Under the pieces are notes generated by a model, which was not told the DNA's origin, did not search any database, and saw only the letters and a program-made list of their open reading frames with translations. Of a stretch of DNA of 64,000 nt, positions 1 to 9,287 are shown piece after piece (the first letter of the stretch is position 1; every line of letters starts with the position of its first letter). Source of the DNA: Rhodopirellula baltica. GTDB taxonomy: Bacteria > Planctomycetota > Planctomycetia > Pirellulales > Pirellulaceae. The stretch is from positions 1 through 64,000 of the forward strand of contig PPHI01000003.1 in the NCBI GenBank assembly GCA_002901265.1, written 5' to 3'. The translations under genes and the position numbers were made by a program.

Positions 1-35
1 TTCGATCCCATTGGTGTTCGCCATCACCATCGAAT

Positions 36-303
36 CGGCCCCAAAACCGACGCTAGCGCGTATCGGCGAATCCAGTCTCCATCAGCCGCTGGCGCTAGCC
101 ACGGTTCCGCACCAGTCTGAATCCCGCTGCATATTGGTGGGAACCGGGAACCGACGCTAGCGCGTATCGGCTAATTTAGGCATGATCCCATCGGCCGGTT
201 AGCGCTAGCGTCGGTTTTTGGGGCCGACCAACACGCAGCGGGATCCGGACCGGAGCGGAACCGTGGCTAGCGCCAGCGGCTGATGGAGATGCCTGGATTC
301 GCC
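36..303. repeat. Cluster of GCTAGCG-type palindromic repeats
   Basis: Five copies of a GCGCTAGC/GCTAGCGC core lie at about 51-60, 91-100, 155-164, 201-210 and 265-274. The flanks are repeated too. The block at 66-129 recurs inverted at 236-303, with a few substitutions and a 3-base insertion. The block at 36-60 recurs inverted at 201-226, and a shorter copy sits at 149-174. The order A-B-A'-B' means this is not one simple hairpin but a nest of inverted copies. It fills the gap downstream of the epimerase gene; I see no coding potential in 1-321. It resembles REP-type intergenic repeats, which is an inference. Confidence 0.75.
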
Positions 304-321
304 GAAACTTACTCGCGTCGG

Positions 322-1593
322 TTACTGGCTGAACTCTTTCAGCAACGCTTCGCAACGAATCAGTGCTCGTCCGTTGTGATAGGCACCTTGCCACATGCTG
401 GTGCGACTGGGGTAGCGGTCTGGCTTTCCGTCGACGGTCAGTGTGTTCCACCAGCCGCCTTCCTTTGCGACCAACGACTGCTCGCAAAACTTGTAGGTCC
501 CTTCGAATAACGGCAGATACTTCTCGTCACCGGTCAATTGGTGCAGGGTCAGCATCGCGACCAAGGCTTCGGTTTGCGTCCACCAAACCTTCTTGCGTTC
601 GTCACTCGGTTCGCCGAGCGGGCCGGTGTAATGAAAGCCGCCGTATTGGTGATCGTATCCATAGCGAATCGAATAGTCGCACGTCGTAACGGCCCAATTC
701 TCCAGTGTCGTGGTGCTCTGTCCAAGTGCTTTGGCGGCTTCGAGGACCAGCCACGCACACTCGACGTCATGCCCATAGCTGGCACGCAGATTGGATGGCG
801 ATTCAATCATCTCCCACTGACGCGTCCAGCCATCAATGTTGCAGGCATATTGCGGATGCTTGACGGTCGATATGTTGATCGTGATCAGCTCTGCCAGTCG
901 GCGGCCGACCAAGGCATTGTCCGTTTCTTTGTAGAGCTCCGTGAACGCTTCGAGCAGGTGCAGGTGCGAGTTATACGTTTTGGTATTGATCGCACCGACA
1001 TAGCCGGATTCCTTGGGATCGGTGACAAGCTTCCAATCGTTATAGAAAAACTCTTGGTAACCGCCGTATTGTTTGTCATGGCAATGCGATTCGAGAGTCT
1101 CGAACAATTGGGTGGCTCGTCGCAGCGCATCGTCATCTTTTGAAGCACGGTAGTATTCGACAAACGCGTAGATCACGAACGCGTTCGGATACACGTGCTT
1201 GCGAGTATCCGAGGGCTCGCCGTTTCGCCGCGTCTTGGTGATGTAGCCACCGTGTTGCGAGTCGTAGAAGTGCTCGCACAGAAACCGATAACCTGATTCG
1301 GCCGCTTGCAGCGATGCTTCACGGCGAATGTCATTCACGGCAAGGGTGCTGAAAAACCATACCTGCCGCGCTTGCATCGTCAAGAACTTGTCGGTCGGAA
1401 CAAAATCACCATCACGGCCGAGCTCTTCGAAGTAGCCACCAAATTCTTTGTCGAGGCTTCCTGGCAGGTAAAAATCGACCAAGCTGGTTTCAAGCAACGA
1501 CCTGCATTGTTCGGGCGTGACGCTGACGGAAACCTGAGCACGGGAGACCTGACAACAGGCAACCCACAACAAGGCAAGGCAAATCAGACGCAT
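322..1593 (-). CDS. Secreted N-acylglucosamine 2-epimerase (AGE) family protein
   Basis: The 423-residue product has an (alpha/alpha)6-barrel AGE/cellobiose-epimerase signature: aromatic-rich repeats such as GGYFEELGRDG near the N-terminus, GGYQEFFYNDW in the middle, and a late GGFHYTGPLGEP followed by KVWWTQTEALVA. These match the histidine/tryptophan-lined sugar pocket of the family, which interconverts sugars such as N-acetylglucosamine/N-acetylmannosamine or epimerises beta-linked disaccharides. I chose the ATG at 1591-1593 because it begins a signal peptide (RLICLALLWVACCQVSRAQ); an in-frame upstream extension looks non-coding. Secretion suggests it acts on imported or extracellular sugar. 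The exact substrate cannot be read from sequence. An SDR lies 64 bp upstream on the same strand. Confidence 0.85.
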   Translation of the reverse strand: MRLICLALLWVACCQVSRAQVSVSVTPEQCRSLLETSLVDFYLPGSLDKEFGGYFEELGRDGDFVPTDKFLTMQARQVWFFSTLAVNDIRREASLQAAESGYRFLCEHFYDSQHGGYITKTRRNGEPSDTRKHVYPNAFVIYAFVEYYRASKDDDALRRATQLFETLESHCHDKQYGGYQEFFYNDWKLVTDPKESGYVGAINTKTYNSHLHLLEAFTELYKETDNALVGRRLAELITINISTVKHPQYACNIDGWTRQWEMIESPSNLRASYGHDVECAWLVLEAAKALGQSTTTLENWAVTTCDYSIRYGYDHQYGGFHYTGPLGEPSDERKKVWWTQTEALVAMLTLHQLTGDEKYLPLFEGTYKFCEQSLVAKEGGWWNTLTVDGKPDRYPSRTSMWQGAYHNGRALIRCEALLKEFSQ

Positions 1594-1657
1594 CGTGTCA
1601 CAAACTCCGGCAGCGATTCGAGGAACGGGAAGATTCCTCGAATCATACCACAGGTGA

Positions 1658-2401
1658 CTACTCTGCCATCTCGTTCGAATCGATGACGTTTTCCGCGAAC
1701 GACGCGTACGCTTCGCCAAAGTCCTTGGCCATCGAGTCGGGGAAGGCATGGAAGTCGCCGCTTTCGAGTGCTTCGATGATCGCGGTTGCGACCAGGCTTG
1801 GCGGCTCGGCGATTTCGCTCAGGCCCGCGGCGGATGCCATGTCGGTCGCGATCGGGCCAGGGTGCACGCTGACAACTTGGATGTCTTGAGGTTCTAGCTG
1901 AGCCCGCAAACCTTGGGTGATCGAGTAGGACGCTGCTTTGGATGCCGAATAGGTTGCGAATTCGGCAAAGTTCTTCAGCGAAGCGACCGAATTAAGCTGC
2001 ACCAACGCGCCTTTGCCGTTGCTTTTCAAAACCGGGGCGAACGCTTGGGCGATGCGGATCAGGCCGTACACGTTGATGTCCATCTCAAACTGCAACGCTT
2101 CGACGGCACTGGAGTCCATCGCGGGCGCCGTTCGCAAGACGCCCGCGTTGTTGACGACGAGGGTCACGTCACTTGCCGTTTTTGCGGCGGCGGCAATCGT
2201 TTCTGGTTTGCCCAGATCGAGCTCAATGGCGACGACTTGATCACCGTACGTTTCGATCAGCGGCTGGACGGACTGAGGATCACGGACAGCCGCATAGACC
2301 TTTTTTGCGCCGTGTTGTAGCAGCCCTTCGAGAATCGCTTTCCCGATTCCTCGATTAGCACCAGTGACGAGAGCGATCGAATCTTTGACGAGAAATGTCA
2401 T
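1658..2401 (-). CDS. SDR family NAD(P)-dependent oxidoreductase
   Basis: A classical short-chain dehydrogenase/reductase of 247 residues, the usual size for the family. It has the Rossmann glycine motif TGANRGIG at residues 13-20, NNAG at 84-87, the catalytic serine in LNSVAS (Ser138) and the YSASK active site (Tyr151, Lys155), followed by the HPGPIATDM segment. It has no signal peptide, so it is cytoplasmic. The reaction is NAD(P)-linked oxidation or reduction of an alcohol or carbonyl; the substrate is not evident. It is co-oriented with the downstream AGE-type epimerase and could share its transcript. Confidence 0.9.
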   Translation of the reverse strand: MTFLVKDSIALVTGANRGIGKAILEGLLQHGAKKVYAAVRDPQSVQPLIETYGDQVVAIELDLGKPETIAAAAKTASDVTLVVNNAGVLRTAPAMDSSAVEALQFEMDINVYGLIRIAQAFAPVLKSNGKGALVQLNSVASLKNFAEFATYSASKAASYSITQGLRAQLEPQDIQVVSVHPGPIATDMASAAGLSEIAEPPSLVATAIIEALESGDFHAFPDSMAKDFGEAYASFAENVIDSNEMAE

Positions 2402-2521
2402 CCGAGGAATCCTTCGAAATTTGAGTGAAAGTCAATTCGTTTCGCAGGTGACTACCCGCGAAACCAAAGCACCTTTCACCATTTTCACCGATTCTCAGAC
2501 GCAATGGTATGAGGGAGCGGA

Positions 2522-3094
2522 TCAGCGGATTTCATCGGGTTCGATCAACACCTCGTTCAGCAATTCCTCCAGTTGCAATTTGCAAGCTTGTTGCCGGATT
2601 ACGGATTGCTGTAGTTCATTGCAACCAGAAAAAACACTTCGAAAATCACGGCGACTACGGTGGCTTCCTTTATGGATCCAAATGAGTTTCGAGATTGCCG
2701 CGTCGACGCGAGAAACGACAGGCAAGAAGACTCCCTCAAATAGCTCAAGTGTTTGAGAGCGTTGCAGCTCTCCGCGAATGAGTTCTCTTGGATAGATGTC
2801 GAGCTTCAGCGTTTCAGTCTTGTCAAGAAGTTGAAAAAGAGAACCTTCAACGACTGCTTTCCGGACGACACTTTCGGTAAATAGAAAATCGGAAGATGCC
2901 AGCTGGCAGACCAGGTCATCGACTCTTTGGTTCGCGACTTGTGGCGAGACAACGATGTCGATGTCCTGGGTCAAACGTGGCTCGCCATACACAGAGCTAA
3001 TCGAACCTCCTGTGAGATGAAAAGGGAGGTCGATCGTGTTCGCAATTTGAACAAACTTTTTAATCGTACGTTCGAACGATTCAACGGGAAACAC
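2522..3094 (-). CDS. Putative minimal nucleotidyltransferase (AbiEii/MenT-like fold)
   Basis: The 190-residue product carries the nucleotidyltransferase signature GG(29-30)...GEPRLTQDIDIVV with metal-binding Asp44 and Asp46, and a plausible third carboxylate in LKLDIYPRE (Asp99). This pattern is typical of the AbiEii/DUF6036-type DNA polymerase beta-like enzymes, several of which are toxins that add nucleotides to tRNA. Its start overlaps the end of the upstream 81-codon gene by 14 bp, so the two are almost certainly translated together. A toxin-antitoxin role is inference; a housekeeping or orphan transferase is equally possible. Confidence 0.7.
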   Translation of the reverse strand: MFPVESFERTIKKFVQIANTIDLPFHLTGGSISSVYGEPRLTQDIDIVVSPQVANQRVDDLVCQLASSDFLFTESVVRKAVVEGSLFQLLDKTETLKLDIYPRELIRGELQRSQTLELFEGVFLPVVSRVDAAISKLIWIHKGSHRSRRDFRSVFSGCNELQQSVIRQQACKLQLEELLNEVLIEPDEIR

Positions 3095-3326
3095 TAGCTA
3101 GTTTCTCCAAGATCAGCTTGACCACTTCCGGCTCTCGCTCATACAGCTTTAAAGCAACGCGCCACCTGACTACTTCGTCTGACAGACTCGGTTCACTACT
3201 GCGAAGGCGTCTCGCAATTTGTTGCCGCGTCCAAGTCAGCATCGCAGCGCTTCGAGAAAGTTTCTCGGCTGGCGACATTGCTCTCCAGCGGCGTTCATAT
3301 TCAAGCTCAACTTCGGTTGCCGTCAT
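3081..3326 (-). CDS. Small protein paired with the nucleotidyltransferase (possible antitoxin)
   Basis: An 81-residue, charged, predicted helical protein containing AMSPAEKLSRSAAML and, near the C-terminus, RWRVALKLYEREPEVVKLI. It has no signal peptide or membrane segment. The ATG at 3324-3326 is preceded by a good Shine-Dalgarno (AGGAGA on the minus strand, 3332-3337). It overlaps the following nucleotidyltransferase gene by 14 bp. I recognise similar small proteins beside nucleotidyltransferases in other bacteria but know no assigned function. The small-protein-first, overlapping order is the one usual for antitoxin-toxin operons, so an antitoxin role is a reasonable inference only. Confidence 0.7.
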   Translation of the reverse strand: MTATEVELEYERRWRAMSPAEKLSRSAAMLTWTRQQIARRLRSSEPSLSDEVVRWRVALKLYEREPEVVKLILEKLASVSR

Positions 3327-3331
3327 TTCGG

Positions 3332-3361
3332 TCTCCTGTTCCCGTCATGAATGCTAGTATA
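3332..3361 (-). promoter_or_regulatory. Likely -10 box and ribosome binding site of the small-protein/nucleotidyltransferase pair
   Basis: On the minus strand a TATACT box occupies 3356-3361, and an AGGAGA ribosome binding site at 3332-3337 sits five bases before the ATG at 3326. A clear -35 is not visible, so only the -10 and RBS are proposed. Confidence 0.45.
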
Positions 3362-3411
3362 GACAGCGGAAGCGGTCGCATAAAATGTCTTTGTCCTGGA
3401 TACTTGGCCTG

Positions 3412-3428
3412 AAAAGGGGGATCCCCCC
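3412..3428 (-). terminator. Possible weak terminator after the GH127 gene
   Basis: The palindrome GGGGGATCCCCC (3416-3427) is followed on the minus strand by TTTT (3412-3415) and begins 9 bases past the GH127 stop codon. The hairpin is short (four or five G-C pairs around GATC), so it may only be a weak terminator. Confidence 0.35.
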
Positions 3429-3436
3429 TCAGAACG

Positions 3437-5860
3437 CTAGTGAAGCTGGATTTCGAGGATTCCCGCGGACCAGTTGGGTTGGAGTTGGACTTCGAGGCGA
3501 AGCTTTTGGACGGTGGTCGGTGGGAAGCTGATTTTGTTGAACTGGTCGAGCTCGACCGGGCCTTCGCTTTGGCCCGCGATCGGTTTCCAGGTTCCATCGA
3601 CTTGATGAAGGACGCGCCACGTCGCCGGGACACGGCAGTGACGGTTGACGCGTCGTTCGTCCCACCAATACACCTCGACCGAGCGTAATTCGCTGGGCTT
3701 GGCAAGTTCCACCTGCAGCCATTCGCTGGTCCCGCGATGATCCCACCACGTGAACCGGGGAATCGAATCGTCATCCGACGCTTCGGCCATGACTTGGTCG
3801 TTGACGGCCGCAATCGTGTCGCCGGTCCAGCAATGTGAGGCCGTCCAGGTGCCCTGGCTGGCGATCGTCTCCGCCTTGGCTTCTTCGGTCAACAAGATCG
3901 TTGTTGGCATCCAAGTTTGACGTCCCGTCGGTCCACGGTTCGAGTGGGCAAAGAAGGGAATGCCAACTAGCTCGATGTCTTCTGTTATATCACCAATCAC
4001 ATCCTGACCATACAGCGACTCGTCATCTTTGACGGGAAGGCGTTGCTTTGCCTTGACGCGGATTGATTCGATTCCAACGATTCCGCTCGGTGGCTCACTC
4101 GGCACAGCGGTCGCCGTTTCACTTAGATAGCTGAACCGTAGTCTGTCTGTGTTATCGATCTCTTCGAAGCAGTAAACCAGTGGCCCTTTTTGAAAGCTGA
4201 CGCGTCCCAAGTCAGCTTTGACCTGTGGATTCGCCGACACCGTTTGGACCGGCATCTCGAAGTCGAGCGTCACTTCATCGCCAGGTTTCCAGGTTCGCAG
4301 CAGCGACGCGTAGCCTCGTTCCAACGTCGGTTGGTCGATGGCATTTCCGTTGATGGCAATCTTGAAGCCCTGGCACCACTCGGGAATTCGTACATTCAAC
4401 TTCAGCGGATCGCTGACTTCACCAACCGGCGAAACTTGCAATCGAACTTGGCCGCCAAACGGATAGGTGGTTTGCTGGCGAAGTTGCAGTTGATGCTCAC
4501 CCACACGAACCGTCGCTTCACTGCCAATGAAAAGATTGACGTAGGCCGCATCGTCAGACTGGCAGTAGACGTAGCCTGGCAAAGCGCCGGTCAGTTTCAA
4601 AAACATCGGCGGGCAACATGGGCAGGCATGCCAGTCCCAACGCTGTTTTGATGCCGGTGCGGTCAATGGGCTTTCGTAAAGGTACCGATCGCCGCTTTGT
4701 GAAACGCCAGACAGCACCGCGTTGTAGAGCACCCGTTCGAATTGGTCGATGTACTTTGCATCGGGAGAAACCTGATGCAGGTTCAAGTGATAGAAACCGG
4801 CACCTACGGCGCCGCACGTTTCTAAATAGCCATCGTTGGGAAGCTCATAATCGGCGCCGAACTTTTCGTCGTCTGCGATCGCACCGACGCCACCGGTCAC
4901 ATACATTCGCTGACCGGTCATGTTGCGCCACATTCGATCGGCAACCGCAAAGTAGCCGCTTTGTGGATCTTCCTTGGCGATCGCAGCCAGCCCGCCGTAC
5001 AGCAATGTGGCACGAACGGCGTGGCCTTCGATCGTCTTCTGATCACGAATCGGGACGTCGTCTTGGGCGTATTGTCCGAAAGATTCACGTCCATCGTGCT
5101 TGCCACGCAATTCGACGAAGAGTTTCGCGAGGTCAAGGATCTTGTTCGCGTCAACGTCAATCGAAAGCGTTTTGCTAAGCTCCGGGTGCTGCGTCAAGAC
5201 TTGAGACAGTTTGACGAGTGCTTCTTCTGGCAAAGCGTGAGCCGGGATCACGTTGACCTTTGGTGGCAAGCCAAACGTCTCTGCCATGTGATTGGCCAGA
5301 CGCAATGCGACTTCCAGAAGGTTGGTGTTTCCGGTCGCCCAGTAATAATGCGCGGCGGCTTCGAACAGGCATCCGGCGTTGTAGACATCATGTTGGAAAC
5401 GCAGTTTGCCGCCGTTGCGTCCCCAGCGTTGGTCGGGGACTTCCAGTTGGGTGTAGCTGCTTAAGAAACAGTTCGGGTCCTGCTTCGCCGCTTTGCAGAT
5501 CTGTGTGACATAGCCATCGATTCGAGCTTGCAGTGCTGCGTCGGGATTGCTGCGTAAAAAGTCATTCGCACCGCGAATCATCTCCAGCACCAAACCGTCG
5601 AACCAAGGTGCACCACGATGGCCACCTGTTTGCCCCGCAATCAAGCGGTCAAAGTTTTCAAACGCACCGTCGCGTTCGAATTTGTCGAAACAATCGTTGA
5701 TCGTGACGTTTTGCCAAATGGTGCGTTTTGGCGACCAGAAGGCGTCATTGATCGAAACCTGTTCCAGCGGAACGGGATGCAAGGTCGTGGCGTCTTGTGC
5801 GCTACCAAATAGCGGAAGCGACACCAGGATCGCGAGCGTGATAGAACGGACAGGGTTCAT
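3437..5860 (-). CDS. Secreted GH127 beta-L-arabinofuranosidase-like glycoside hydrolase
   Basis: The 807-residue product is a DUF1680/GH127 enzyme. After the signal peptide (PVRSITLAILVSLPLFGSAQ) come VSINDAFWSPKR, the family's usual opening, and the (alpha/alpha)6 catalytic domain. The motif YLETCGAVG and the HACPCCPP cluster supply the Glu and Cys residues of the family's unusual Cys3Glu zinc site, in which one cysteine is the nucleophile. The C-terminal ~150 residues contain WTASHCWTGDT and SEWLQVELAKPSELRSVEVY, which resemble a discoidin (F5/8 type C, CBM32-like) sugar-binding domain. I placed the start at the ATG (5858-5860) that opens the signal peptide. It is expected to release arabinofuranose from exported polysaccharide or glycoprotein glycans, and shares the locus with GH51 and an XylR-type regulator. 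Confidence 0.88.
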   Translation of the reverse strand: MNPVRSITLAILVSLPLFGSAQDATTLHPVPLEQVSINDAFWSPKRTIWQNVTINDCFDKFERDGAFENFDRLIAGQTGGHRGAPWFDGLVLEMIRGANDFLRSNPDAALQARIDGYVTQICKAAKQDPNCFLSSYTQLEVPDQRWGRNGGKLRFQHDVYNAGCLFEAAAHYYWATGNTNLLEVALRLANHMAETFGLPPKVNVIPAHALPEEALVKLSQVLTQHPELSKTLSIDVDANKILDLAKLFVELRGKHDGRESFGQYAQDDVPIRDQKTIEGHAVRATLLYGGLAAIAKEDPQSGYFAVADRMWRNMTGQRMYVTGGVGAIADDEKFGADYELPNDGYLETCGAVGAGFYHLNLHQVSPDAKYIDQFERVLYNAVLSGVSQSGDRYLYESPLTAPASKQRWDWHACPCCPPMFLKLTGALPGYVYCQSDDAAYVNLFIGSEATVRVGEHQLQLRQQTTYPFGGQVRLQVSPVGEVSDPLKLNVRIPEWCQGFKIAINGNAIDQPTLERGYASLLRTWKPGDEVTLDFEMPVQTVSANPQVKADLGRVSFQKGPLVYCFEEIDNTDRLRFSYLSETATAVPSEPPSGIVGIESIRVKAKQRLPVKDDESLYGQDVIGDITEDIELVGIPFFAHSNRGPTGRQTWMPTTILLTEEAKAETIASQGTWTASHCWTGDTIAAVNDQVMAEASDDDSIPRFTWWDHRGTSEWLQVELAKPSELRSVEVYWWDERRVNRHCRVPATWRVLHQVDGTWKPIAGQSEGPVELDQFNKISFPPTTVQKLRLEVQLQPNWSAGILEIQLH

Positions 5861-5913
5861 GGAACGAATCAGAAATCGGTTGGTTGGCGGGAGAGGGCTG
5901 GCAATGCGGCACA

Positions 5914-6720
5914 TTACCAGTGCATGACGAAACCGCCATCGACGTTGATCGTCTGGCCGGTGACTTGCTGACTTCGGTCGGAGGAGAGGAACACGATCAT
6001 GTCTGCGATGTCCTCGCACGATTGCCATTTTCCAAGCGGCACGAGGCTTTTGATCTTATGCTCCGCCCAGTCTTCGTAACTTTGACGTTGTTCGACAGGC
6101 GTTCGGTCATGCCAAGCTTGCCAGACGGATCGGTTCAGCGGCGTTTTCACCATCCCAGGGCAAACGGTGTTCACCCGGACCTGATGCGACGCCAAGTCTT
6201 TCGCCATGCACTGCGCGAAATTGATATTCGCAGCCTTACTGGCGCTGTAGGGCGGATCGGTTTGCGAGCCAATCTGGCCAGCGATGGACGCCAAAAACAC
6301 GAACGTTCCGTACTGTTGTTTGGTCAAGTACGGCGTCAACGCGTGGGCCACGTTGACCATGCCCATGATGTTGACCTCGAGTGTCTTCCGCCAATCCGCA
6401 GGTTCGAGCTCGGTAAACGGAAACCCGAATTTGCCAGATCCCATCGCCGCACAATGCACGACGTGTTGAACGGTGCCGCCACGCGTTGTGAATTCGTCGA
6501 TCGCGTTTTTCAGCGATTCGAAATCAACGATGTCCACCACGCTGGTTTCAACCGTGACGCCTGTTTGTCGCAAATTACTTGCGACCTGCTCGATGTCGGG
6601 CGACCTGTCCCAAAGCAGTAAGTTGCATCCCTCTTGGGCGAACTGCTTGGCACTTGCCAGTCCGATGCCACTTGCGCCACCGGTGATCAATGCCGTGTGT
6701 TGGCTAAGTTTTAAATCCAT
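5914..6720 (-). CDS. SDR family oxidoreductase, probably sugar dehydrogenase
   Basis: A 268-residue classical SDR: TGGASGIG at residues 13-20, catalytic Ser145, Tyr158 and Lys162 (YSASK), and the C-terminal DGGFVMHW, typical of FabG/glucose-dehydrogenase-like members that form tetramers. No signal peptide. It lies between the two arabinofuranosidase genes on the same strand, 53 bp upstream of GH127 and 18 bp downstream of GH51. A role as an L-arabinose (or derived sugar) dehydrogenase in an oxidative route is therefore a sensible inference. The substrate itself is not visible in the sequence. Confidence 0.85.
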   Translation of the reverse strand: MDLKLSQHTALITGGASGIGLASAKQFAQEGCNLLLWDRSPDIEQVASNLRQTGVTVETSVVDIVDFESLKNAIDEFTTRGGTVQHVVHCAAMGSGKFGFPFTELEPADWRKTLEVNIMGMVNVAHALTPYLTKQQYGTFVFLASIAGQIGSQTDPPYSASKAANINFAQCMAKDLASHQVRVNTVCPGMVKTPLNRSVWQAWHDRTPVEQRQSYEDWAEHKIKSLVPLGKWQSCEDIADMIVFLSSDRSQQVTGQTINVDGGFVMHW

Positions 6721-6738
6721 TTCGATTGTTCCACCGAT

Positions 6739-9287
6739 TTAGGATCCGATCCGAATGGTCGAAAACGAGTACGCCGGCACCTCAATCGTTGCCGATTGAT
6801 CGGTGGTCCCGATTGAGATCGTTTGCGTTGTCGGATGGATTTGATTCGGGTTGTCGGCCGTGTTGTGCGCGTTCAGCGGTGCTGCCAAAGTTGTGACCTG
6901 GGCATCGGAAGACTGCACCTGAATTCCATCGCACAGTAGTTGCACATGCACAGGATGTGCGTCGCGATTGGCGACTCGCACGATGACCGTTTGCTTGTCT
7001 TCCGAAGCGGTAGCGACCACATCGATTGACTCGGGGACGGCTTGTTTGTCGTTCGATGCGACGGACGACTGAACTACCCAAGGTTGGTAGGCTTGTGAGA
7101 CCATTTGGGTCACGAAACCAGGGGGCTGTAACCAAACGTCGGAGGAGTTCAAAAACAGCAATCCTTGATCCCAACCGTTGTCGTTTTGGCCATCGGGCTG
7201 CAAGCAGTTTGCTGACAGGGTGATCGGGATGCGACCGTCACGCATGATCCGTCCGATCATTTCCGCATTGGACAGCGCCCGGCGTTGGCGGTGGTTGTTG
7301 GCGTTGAATTCAAAGACAACGACCTTGTGCTTGGCACCTTCGGCGAGTTTTTCAAGTGCGTCGACATAGGTGAAGAACGCGTTCATCGACGAGGTCGGCT
7401 CGGGTCCACCGGTCCACATGTGCGTGTCGAACCAAACTTCGGTGTCCAGTTCTTTGGCGAGGGCGAGGATCTTTTGGTGGGCAGCCAGACTGGTGATTCC
7501 GGCTGGCGAACCGGTGAAGTGAAACGGATCGACGATCGGGCTTTCGAATTGGAAGTCACCGACGATCAAGGTCAAGCTCGGATCCTGTTTCCACATCGCA
7601 CGTGCGATCGGCTCGTAGCGATCCCAGTACGCTTCGTTCACAGATTCTTCGTTGCCGAGCTGGATGAATTGCAGTCCGTAGGGTTTCGGATGGCCGTCGG
7701 CAACGCGTTTTTGTCCCCAAGTTGAGTTGGCATCACCGTTGGCGTATTCCAAGAAATCAACCATATCCTGTGGCGATTCGTCGATGCTAAAGCAGGGGAT
7801 CCCGAAGATGCCGGTGGCTTCGCAAAGGTTCAGAAAATCAATGATTCCCCAGCCATTGGTCGAATAGTCGTACCAGTGACCATCGTAAGGTTGACGTTGG
7901 TCGCGTGGCCCGATCATGTTTTTCCAGCGATAGTTCGGCGGGTTATCGACCATCGAGCCGCCGTATCGAAGCACGGTGATTCCTTGGTCGATCAAGCCTT
8001 CGACAACATCGCGACGCAGCGGCAGGTCTTTGTAGCGTCCCCACGAACCGGGTTGCAGAAATGCATAGCCAATATCCAGCTGTCCGGCATCTTGCAGGCG
8101 AATCGCAAAGCGACCGTTTTCGGTTTCACCGGTCGGTGTCAATTCAAAGTCATACCGGTTCCACTTGCCATCGCCCGAAACGTTCACGATTTTGCTGGCG
8201 AGTTCATGAACCTCGTTGTTGTTTTCAATCGCAGTGTCCTCAAGGCGAGTGCCTTCCAACGTAACGGAAACGGCGATCGCTTTGTCGCTTCGCAGCCACA
8301 ACTGGCCTTCGTAGGGTTTGCCGTTTCGAAACGTCATGCCCCAGCGGTTCAGTCCACGGTTGGCAAGACCCGCTGATCCGCCGTTCGTTTCGGCGCTGAT
8401 CCGTTGGCTCTGTTGGCCGACAAATGGGTTGTCTTTGATCAGCTGAAACGATGCGTTTGCTACATCGCCCACCGCGTCCCACATGCCACTGATTTCGTTC
8501 GCACGAGCAGTCCCGACAAGCGAAGCGTCAATTGCATTCCCGTCGACGTTTAATTCCAGGTTGCGGTACTGGGCGTTGCGTTGCCATTGGCGAAAGCCGA
8601 TCGTTCCGGCGCGGAGCGGATGTTGGTCGCGAACCGTGGTGATTTCTTTGTCGTTGACGAAAACGGTAAACGATTCTGGTTCGATTTTGACACGCAGCCG
8701 GATCCATTCGTCGGTGCGAACATCAATTGCTTCGTAACCGATCAGGTTAAAGTTATGGTCATGCCGTCCGATGACTAGGCGGTCCGCTTGGCTATCAAGA
8801 GCGATCTCGTAACCCGAAAAATTGTCCGCGCCGACTTTGGCCTGGTTGGTCGCGATGATCAGCCCCGCGTTACCGGCCACTTCGCTAATCAATTTAACAT
8901 CGACGCCAACGCTACCTTGATGAATGACCAACCTTCGCGGACGAGTTTCGGGCCTTCGCCGGCGCTGCCGGACAACACGCCGTCTGCAACCGACCACTTG
9001 CCGCCAGCGGCTTCGAAGCCTTTGACTGGGCTTTGACGACTTGGCTCTTGAAAGCTTTCGCCAAAGATCATTTGGCTATAGATGCCGCCGTAGATTTCGT
9101 GGTTGACGTCTTCGATGCAAGCACCGGTCAGGTAAGGCGACACGCGATGCAGACGTTGCGCGGCGTCGACGTTGATTGTGAGGGTGGGGCTGGCGACCGG
9201 TTGGCCGTTGGCGACTTGGCCTTGGGCAAACAGCACGACCGCTGCGGCAGCGATCGTTGACATCATGCCGTGACGTGAAAGTGGCAT
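6739..9287 (-). CDS. Secreted GH51 alpha-L-arabinofuranosidase with inserted LamG-like domain; apparent frameshift near 8925
   Basis: Two adjoining reading frames make one protein. The first (from the ATG at 9285-9287) encodes a signal peptide and GACIEDVNHEIYGGIYSQM, the GH51 opening. The second encodes the rest: a concanavalin/LamG-like insert (VDVKLISEVAGN ... WIRLRVKIEPESFTVFVND), then the GH51 barrel with acid/base Glu in LGNEESVNEAYW and nucleophile Glu in VVVFEFNANNH, and a C-terminal beta domain. The frames overlap at 8889-8997. The total length, 2549 bases, is one short of a multiple of three, so one missing base near 8925 would restore about 849 residues. No slippery heptamer is visible. 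The product removes alpha-L-arabinofuranosyl side chains from arabinan or arabinoxylan. It is read divergently from the XylR-type regulator. Confidence 0.85.

Noticed and set aside
8889-8997. Programmed -1 ribosomal frameshift in GH51
   Set aside because: No slippery heptamer is visible at the overlap, and two other genes in the window show the same missing-base signature.
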